The position numbers and the translations under genes are program-made. From Phoronis australis (Eukaryota; Phoronida; Phoronidae): a DNA stretch of 64,000 nt. The notes under the pieces are model-generated. The model was not told where the DNA came from and made no database searches. It worked only from the letters and a program-made list of their open reading frames with translations. Each line of letters begins with the position of its first letter. Positions within the stretch are counted from its first letter, which is position 1. Below, one piece after another: positions 56,430 to 64,000 of the stretch. The stretch spans positions 822,595 through 886,594 of the forward strand of contig NMRA01000135.1 of assembly GCA_002633005.1 (NCBI GenBank). The letters are read 5' to 3'.

Positions 56430-59000
56430 CTAAAATCAAAATGTGTGTGCAAAGGCCCACTGCATTGGCTTCAGTCAACCCCAAATAGTGCACTAGGCTT
56501 ACTGGCCGACAACCAACAGAAAAGTCTACCATACAATAAGCTGTGAATTAGCAGAACTGGCACCCGCAATAAGGGTGCCATTCTCTCGGCAATTTTGCAC
56601 AATTTAACACACTATAGGAATAAACGATTCAACCTATGAACTACTACAATCTAAATCACACTAAAATACTTTAGGAACGAGTGAATAATACGCAGTCAGA
56701 ACTGTTGAGTTAGTCCTGAAAAGGACTGTGTTGAGTCAAAATTATTAAAAAATCGCTACTAGTCTATCAACGCCGAAGGTTGTCGGTCTACTTGTCTGAT
56801 TACCCGATAATAAACAAGTGACATGATTGTTTAAAAGCAGCGCTACCTGTTAGCGAAGTGTGGTGTGTACACACAGCGCAACCTAGTTGTGGCCGGTAAA
56901 GCCTTGGATGAGTGGCTACCCGGCATTTGCCACTTGCACTCACATTTTTTCCTTTGTGTTCCCCTACACCACGTCACAAATGTGTAACGAACGAAAATGG
57001 CGCCGTTTCTATTCTCCGTTGCAACAATGGCGTTACAACACCACGGCACTAAATATGTAAATAATTTTGTATAGCGACGTACTATATTAGACCATATTGT
57101 TGTTCAGATTAGTTTGGACCTTGCAATTTCCTCTTTAAAACTTTACTGCTTGCAAGCGGGAAGATGTAGCAGGAGATTCAGGTAGCCATCAGACTCTGGA
57201 TTTGTGAAAAATCTGGCTGGTCGACACTCACTTTTTACCTGATTTTTGGAATATGGAGATTTTTTAGCAGTCTGAATCATCGGCACTGTCTTTCAGTTCT
57301 TCAGTACTCGCATGCAAATGGTGGCTTTGGGGTGAAAACTGATGATTTAGCACATTTTGTCTCGTTTCCAAGCAGCCGGATGCACTTCCGGCGGTCGTAA
57401 AGGGGAACAGACTTTAGAAACAGTTTCAACAGACTTTGTGTAAGGTTTTTGAAGCCTTTGGCCCATTATACTCTTCAATTTTTCAGGTATTTGTACATTC
57501 TGTGGAACAGAGTGTTGGAGCTGACTCATGACGTGGTTTTTCAAGCCCCAAATCAGCAAAAACCGTTTAGTGCTACCTATAGCTCATTTCCGCAACAACC
57601 AAATTCCTTCTGACTGCTTTGCGGTCTTCTGCCCAAATTTTGATAATGCACTTACTGAACAATTCTCAGTCTAATAAAAACCACATCATCTTATCTAATT
57701 ATATCATACAATCTGGCCTCAGAAATTTGTTTAAATCTCATAGTATATTTACCCCCAAAACAAATGAGGTACACTTCATCTAAAAATACATGTAAATATC
57801 AAAATTACATGTAAACAAGTTTGACCCCATGGTTTTAAAAGTACATGTAACTCACACTTTCAATAATAATAGTAAAAAAACAGTAACAATAAAACACTCG
57901 TTTGATGAACAATAATAACAAAATGAAAACGAAGCAAGCAATGAAATTAGGCGGCTTGATTTGACTGATAACAGCAATCCTCGATTAAAACTCAATGGAC
58001 AAGGCACTCGCAAATTCTCAATGCGTGTGCGTTCACAAGTGCTAGGACCTACGCTAGGACCTAGGTAAAATCTAGCCAGTCACGTAATCTCGCGAAGTCT
58101 TGCTTTTTATCGAGGTCCTAGCGTTACTGAACGGGAGGCTAGTGTGTCAACAAAATGGCCGACGAAGCTGAACAACACAAAGAACTCGTTTCGTAATCTC
58201 TCTCATGGAAAAGAAAACATCTCCTTTGAACTGGTGACAATGTCTGACCCCACCATTCGGCGAGACGACATGGTTTCGTCTCGTGGACAATGAAATATTT
58301 CATTTGAATTGGTGACAATATCTGGCTGTACCATTTGACACTAAAGCGCGCACTGCGTTTAGATGAACCGTTCTCAGTTGTCCGATTCACGGTTACTGGG
58401 GATTCGTTGCGCAATTTGACATTTATTTTGGTTCACGGATCGACACACCAGTTGCGACAGGTAAATATTGTTTAACGTTGTGTCAGAATTTCTCTACGCG
58501 ATACCTATGTTATAACAAGGTCTCCAGTAGGCCTACTTGGATGTCAAATGACCCCATCTCTCTTAATAGGCGGTGGGCCAGAATTTGCAGGGCTTCTAGA
58601 AAATGGTTTTTGTGAGTACTTTAGGGGGGCAATTTTATTTTTGGTGTTTTTTAATTCATTTATTAGAGTGTTTTCAGAATCTAAAAAGTTCCCACATATA
58701 AAGTTGCACATTTTTGAGAAATTTGAGTTTGAAGTTGCATAATAACCACCATAGAGCTTAGAGAACTTATATTTGTAAAAACAACAGTTTTTGCTATCTT
58801 TTTTGTAAAACAAGTAGTATGGTCCCATCGATGTCATTGTATTGAACAATAATACACTCACATTCTATGTTTTACTATTGTAGACTAATTGTAAACAGTG
58901 AAATTTAAAAAATGTAAAGTGACGCCTAGTGGCAGAAATGCAAACTAAGTCTGAATGTTACTTGGACGTTATTCTGGCATTGTCAGGCAACAAAAAGTAA
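56430..59000. other. Non-coding stretch
   Basis: No gene or element recognised. Frames at 57347-57559 and 58544-58861 (minus) have no domain I can name. Confidence 0.45.
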
Positions 59001-59010
59001 CACAAAATAC

Positions 59011-59310
59011 TTGAGTCTGGGCAAAATTCATGCCTCAATGACTGAACCATTGACTAATGGTGTAAAATATAGCTTGTTTGCAAAATACACCAGAAATACG
59101 TTATACCATTATTTGCCATTTAGTTATTGTCTTAATTCTCAACCTGTTTTAAGTATCTTGTTACGTATATTTCATTGTTGTTCTATTACTTCATTGTATT
59201 ATATTACTGTTTTTCTTGTTGAGGACCCTCTTGGAAAGCAATGCTATCACTGAAGAGGCCACCCTCATTTTAAATATCACAATAATAAATAAATAAATAA
59301 ATAAATAGTA
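59011..59310 (+). mobile_element. LINE 3' end with AAAT tail
   Basis: A hydrophobic frame ends just after GAGGACCCTCTTGGAAAGC, then AAGAGGCCACCCTC, then an (AATA)n tail at 59281-59310. A short 3' UTR that begins inside a GAGGAC-type coding end and closes in AATA repeats is typical of CR1/RTE-like 5'-truncated LINEs. The frame itself is too short to place. Confidence 0.5.
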
Positions 59311-59539
59311 CAAAAGCAATATAGTTGAATGGTCTCTGTGAATGTGCACAGACTGTATGAAAATAACAGATTATTCTGACAGCGTTTAGCAAGCAGTATG
59401 AGACAAATACATGACAGCGATCAAAGCATGTAATTTCTATGACTTAATCAAAAAATGAAATTCACTTTTTAATACAAAAAACACAATATAATGGGGTTGG
59501 AGGTCTATTTGGGGTTGACTTGTCAAAGAACTATCCAAT

Positions 59540-59838
59540 GTTATGCAGTCAGTGTTGCTGATGTTACTACAGTTGTCACAGCTGCAGGTTTCTGTACAGT
59601 TTGACCCAGCATTGCAGCACAAACTCAGTTTCCCAGCACAAACGTTCTTTTTGCACTTGCAGCGTTCATCATTTAGTACTGTCAATGGAGCTGCGGGCGT
59701 TGCCGTACATTTTAACTGCAAAGCTCCACCACCAGTGAGCCAACTGTGGTTGATTAGAGAGGGTACAGCACTGCACACTGGTAATTGGCCCGCATGCAAT
59801 GAAGGGTCAAACACTGAGTCCGGGCAGGATTTGGGCAA
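59540..59838 (-). pseudogene. Cysteine-rich C-terminal domain of a transposon-type protein
   Basis: The minus frame has SLINHSWLTGGGALQLK, TPAAPLTVLNDERCKCKK, and then the cysteine cluster CAGKLSLCCNAGSNCTETC and CSCDNCSN (59569-59661). The order N-H-(G/S)-W, PAP-x(2)-(V/L)L-x-L, then CXC and C-x(2)-C pairs ending CXC-x(2)-C-x-N is one I associate with unnamed invertebrate proteins that behave like transposons. That association is from memory. The domain has no start codon context and is probably a relic. Confidence 0.4.
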
Positions 59839-59953
59839 ACACTTGATTCAAAATATGTTATAATGGGCTGTGTTAATGGGGCCATTCGGAGAATTCTCCT
59901 CGCGGTGTCTGCTGTACTAGTGGTGATTGAATTGCGCATGCGTCGCTGTGTGC

Positions 59954-60192
59954 TTGTAAACAGATGGTAAAAAGACGGAATTGCTATCAAAATACGTCAT
60001 CGTGCTAAGCCTTATTATTGCTTCTTTCCCTGGTGCAAGTCTTCGACAGGTTGTCAGAAATTCCCAAAAGACCCACGATTCCTAAATTCGTGGAGAATTG
60101 CCGTCAAAAGGGTCAACCAACTGACAAAAAGTGTGTGTGTGTGCCGAAGTCCCGTGTGTGCTCTATGCATTTCCACTGGGAGACCACATAAC
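59954..60192 (+). pseudogene. THAP finger relic with microsatellite frameshift
   Basis: One frame reads YYCFFPWCKSSTGCQKFPKD and then RFLNSWRIAVKRVNQLTK. After a (GT)n tract at 60130-60140 another frame reads SRVCSMHFHWE. C-x4-C, FPKD, W and C-x2-H order is that of a THAP finger. The break coincides with the dinucleotide run, so slippage is the likely cause. Confidence 0.6.
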
Positions 60193-62747
60193 GTTACTTG
60201 GTATGTTTTTAGCAATCAACTTCTATCGACATCGTTCGGTGATGTTATCCCCATCAGTTACCCCACTGAATAACGGGTCTATAGAGTGAAACTAAGTGTT
60301 TCTTTTCGGAAACTCACCCGGGACTCGGATGCCGGGTAGGCTAGCAGCACATAATTCACATATTCTCCTGGTTGGGAGTGCGTCCAATATAAGAGGTGTG
60401 TGGTACGTGACGCTCAGAAGTCAAGGGTGACTTTTTCAGAGCAGTTTCTCTTCAAAACTATGCTATGTCCAATAAAACTCTAGATGAGTGAGTTTCCTTA
60501 TTTTATAACAGACCCCACCCCCAAAGACAACCAGATTAGTTACCGAATTACCACATGAATAAGCTATTCAGTAAAAATCATAACATTGCATTGAAATAAA
60601 AATTGACACCTAGAATGAATTTAACTTGAGACCAGAAGCGCATTTTAGGTGTCATGAAAATGCACATTGTTGAATCACTTTTAGCCTGTTTCATATATTT
60701 TAATTCAGATCTTAAATAAGACTTGGTTACAAAGATTATTAGTTTCTACATATAAATAAAATGAAACGTCAAGTATGTTCTGCCTTACAAAAGTAGTTTT
60801 GTCTTGTATTGTCTTTAATAATTTGCTAATGTTTCTCTTACTATTCTGTTACAGGCGAGAGAAAACGACTGAAACCAGCCGCCTGACCGTCGATTTTTAA
60901 TTGGACAAAGTGAAAAGCAATCCTTCAGCAATAACCTGAGAGAATTGAACCTAATTCAGAAGTTCAGTACTTGATATGCCTGGTTATGGACTCCGTTGCA
61001 TTGGGAAAATTACAATTCTTTTTATCAATGTTGTTTCTTTGAATGTATGTGGTTGTTCAGTTTGCCATTTTGTTTTTTAAATACACTGATAATTGTTTAT
61101 TCTCGAATCTTGTGCATAGCAGATTCTTATCCAACTAGCTACACTTGAAAACATACTTTTCTTGCATGTGGAACTTTTATTCATAGATAATTTAACACAA
61201 AACTTAAAACTGTTCAAAGGCCTTATTAAGGAAGCTCTAAAAATAATTACACACACAAACAAATCAAATGCAAAGAAAGGGAATACTTCATTTTGTTCGC
61301 TGCACATTTCTATAGGTCAACAGGAAAATGACAATTCGCAAGCGTATTCGGTAATCATTTCAGTTTTATAAAGAATGAGCACAACTGCACTGTATGGGGC
61401 TTTAAAACTGAAGAAATATCGTGGTTTCAATAATTAGTGACAAACTTGCCTGTTGATGAAAAATTTATTCGATCATCAAAGTGTAACATTAACGGGCTTT
61501 CTACTGACAATAAGACAATCGATGCAGTCACTAAATGTCATTTCCTCATAATGTGTACCAAATTGAAAAGTTTTTACCATTAGTATGAAGCCTTTCTTCT
61601 GAAAGGAAAAGTTAATGTCACTCAGTGAGAAAGGACATGTATTCATACCAGATGCTTTTGTTTTTCATTTCACTGGGATCTAGTTTCAATGGCCTATAGA
61701 AACGCTTGTAAAAAAGGTCCAGTTTCGGCACGTGGCTTTCCTTCATGTAACCTTATTCAGCCGCAATAACATCCACAACTAGATCATTGAAGGTACACAC
61801 AGCAGCATATCACTTGACTCATTTTGTGCCCAAAATCTGACCCTGAACTAGACCAGAGTGTCACTAGGTCTTCTTTAGCTTCAGTCCCTCATGTTTCTCC
61901 CAGGAAAAGAAATAAGCTATTGTCCACTCATGACTCATTGCCTATGAAAGGGCATCCTCACCAACGAGGCTGACTTGTGTAGCAGTCAGATGCAGTTCCT
62001 CTTCATACACAAACAATCCACTGGCACACTGTCTTATGGTAACTTAGTACTGCGATTCACATTTCTTCAGCCTGGGCCACTGACTTGTACATTGTGCCAT
62101 GCAGCACTGCTGGTGTGTGGAAGTGCTGTGCCGGGAAGAGAAAAGAGTAACAAAGTTTGTCTATGTTGCGGCTTGAAGTGGCCTTAAAACGCCACTGAAC
62201 CTGGAACAAATATTGAAATGTGAATAATTAAGTACTCCAGGTTGGGTCAAAAATGCTAACCCTGTTTTTCAAAAATATGATACGGTGACTGCTCTACAAT
62301 TTCACACAAAGTTAAATAATTACTATTTTCAGAAAGCAAGGGTGTATATAATAAGTACTGTATTAAACTGCATCTTTATTTTTCATTCGTAGCCATAACA
62401 AATTTTTTAAACGCATCATTTGTCTGCAAAATATGCAAGTTTTTTGAAACAATTTCAAACCTTTGTTACCCATTTCAAGCCTATTTATTTTTGATACTTT
62501 CAGCAATTTTAAACTCCGATCACAGAACCATGGGTCTGTCAAGCATACTTCTAGTCTAAGGCTGAATAAACCTCAGACTTTTTATATTTCTTCTAATAGA
62601 AGATATGAAGACTTGGGTCATTTAAAAAATGGTGGATAATTTTTCTGTTGTTTAAGAGTAATTGCAAGTCGCAAGGCACCATCAAAAATGCAATTTTCAC
62701 AAAAAATGGCAGTCATTTGAATTCATAAACTACTTGCAACATTTCTG
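60193..62747. other. Non-coding stretch
   Basis: No gene recognised. A minus-strand frame near 62050-62210 after a TTCCAG acceptor (VQWRFKATSSRNIDKL) is too short to judge. Confidence 0.45.
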
Positions 62748-62904
62748 CAGAGGCGGATCCAGGATTTTGAGTTGGGGGGCCAGGGCAGAGTATTAGCCAG
62801 GATTTTGCCCATCAGACATTCGCACCCCCGTACTGCCAAATGGAATCTGGGAGAATTTTAGGGGGGCATGGACCCTTGCCCCCCCCCCTCTAAATTTGCC
62901 ACTG
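62748..62904 (+). mobile_element. MITE family A, best short copy
   Basis: The 157-bp copy reads CAGAGGCGGATCCAGGATTT at the left and TAAATTTGCCACTG at the right, imperfect inverted ends. It is the clearest short-form member and can serve as the family reference. Confidence 0.85.
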
Positions 62905-63183
62905 TTCAGGGCATGAATTAAGACTATTCGGTCACTGAGAATTCAGAAAATGTAATATATTTTTACGGGTTTACGATTGATAGCAAAACAGTTTCATGAA
63001 ATAAACTTGAAGGAACTTCATGAAGGTTAAGAATTACCTCATCATGCGCTTTCCCCCAAACATGTATTACCTGTTATTTCCACACATTCAGTTGCACCAA
63101 ATATTACAACCCTAACCCCCTATGCCAATCCCCCGCTAAGGACCTGAATAAGTAAATTAACAAAATGACTTACATACCTTTCT

Positions 63184-63410
63184 TTAAAAATAGCTGTTCT
63201 TTTTCAAAGGCTTTGTTCGTTGTCTCCAAAAAAGAAAGTAGGCTTTGGCAACAGATCTGCACTGGATGGGAAGATCTTGCTGGTTAGCTGCAGTCAAATG
63301 CTTAAAACCAATTTTTGTCCATTCAGGGACGGTGCAGAAGCGATGCATAGATATCTCCTCGGTACTGTACAAGCCCTCAAACCTAAAAACCAAAGGTCAC
63401 GGGAAAACAG
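63184..63410 (-). CDS. Exon-like stretch, unassigned
   Basis: After a good polypyrimidine acceptor (GGTTTTTAG) a minus-strand frame reads FEGLYSTEEISMHRFCTVPE, WTKIGFKHLTAANQQDLPIQ and CRSVAKAYFLFWRQRTK to a TAA. A GTATGT donor follows at 63178. A possible upstream leader exon with a GTAAGG donor lies at about 63867-63950. No family is recognised. The evidence is splice-site and composition only. Confidence 0.3.
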
Positions 63411-64000
63411 ACATGATAGATTCCATTTCAAGGTGTAATAGTTTTCCGGAAGACATCGGATATAGTGAGTAAACAAATACCGAAATAGTCTAATGGATAT
63501 TTGTCACGTACCCTTTGCCATTGGGCTTGTATTGTAATCTTAACTCACTGTCCAATATCGAGTTGACAGCATAAACATTCAGCATTGATTGATGTAATAG
63601 CGGAGTTGCAACTGAATCGATTTAACGATTGCGCATGTCCGGAAATTAGGGTGCGCAAAGGCTACTGGGATTGTTGATGGTAAACGGGATGGCCGACTGG
63701 TTTGCACGACGTGTAATTTGTGTGCATTAAACTACGCTGCTGTATGTAATTCTGCCGCTATTCGCCCTAATTAGCGCCCATGGCTCAACAAGTGCCCCAA
63801 CGCGTTTTCAGACTTTGCTAAAGTAAGCGCCCAGCCCATGAACTACATGCGAAAAATGCCCTTACCTACAGTTCTAACGTCTCCAATTTATCAATTGAAA
63901 GATCCGACAGCCTGAATTTGTAACGGACCACGAGCCTCACCGTTATGTCCGTATACACTTCAAACTTACGCCGCGATTCAAAAAGAACGCAGAAGTTTTG
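63411..64000. other. Stretch to window end
   Basis: This may contain the leader exon mentioned for 63184-63410 (minus, CTGTAG|GTAAGG at 63866). Otherwise nothing is recognised. Confidence 0.35.

Noticed and set aside
1-64000. CRISPR arrays, prokaryotic operons or ribosome binding sites.
   Set aside because: The window is eukaryotic (introns, TATA promoters, LINE and LTR elements). The tandem repeats have no spacer structure.

Overview
This is animal nuclear DNA. It has widely spaced exons with GT..AG introns, TATA/Inr core promoters and a heavy load of transposable elements. Two host genes can be read exon by exon on the minus strand. One is a urease accessory protein UreF, known in animals mainly from marine invertebrates with nickel urease. 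The other is an NR2E-class (tailless/TLX-like) nuclear receptor. With the THAP, LINE, Ty3-type and MITE content this suggests a marine invertebrate, perhaps a non-vertebrate deuterostome. The species cannot be fixed from the sequence.

Layout. 1-7.8 kb: ureF, six exons, minus strand, running off the left edge, with a TATA-type promoter near 7.77 kb. 7.8-12.1 kb: intergenic. 12.15-21.36 kb: the complete NR2E receptor, seven exons, 384 residues, with a first exon that ends after ATG+G and a TATA/Inr promoter. 21.4-26.4 kb: mostly non-coding, with MITE copies, paired CRE sites, a DR1 element and a few unassigned exon-like stretches. 26.43-31.67 kb: a complete LTR retrotransposon (305/302 bp LTRs, TTAT target duplication, PBS and PPT). 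It has gag but no protease, reverse transcriptase or integrase that I can find. In the place of pol it carries a TATDN2-like TatD nuclease, and a MITE has split that nuclease. 31.67-33.3 kb: LINE ORF1 and endonuclease remains, minus strand, into whose end the LTR element is inserted. 34.3 kb: an assembly gap. 36.2-39.1 kb: a three-level nest (MITE inside a TIR element inside a TTAA-flanked long-TIR element with a broken THAP gene). 39.7-44.9 kb: THAP fragments, a duplicated segment around a MITE, LINE and MITE pieces. 45-64 kb: mainly non-coding and repeat-derived sequence. It includes a 15-bp satellite with 15 CACGTG E-boxes, a Ty3-type protease relic, minisatellites, a LINE 3' end, another THAP relic and a cysteine-rich transposon-like domain.

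The two host genes are not obviously connected: UreF is a urease maturation chaperone, and NR2E receptors are transcription factors of eye and brain development. Everything else that can be identified with confidence is mobile-element sequence. The most unusual item is the gag+TatD LTR element. The most notable host-gene detail is the nine-residue D-box of the NR2E receptor.
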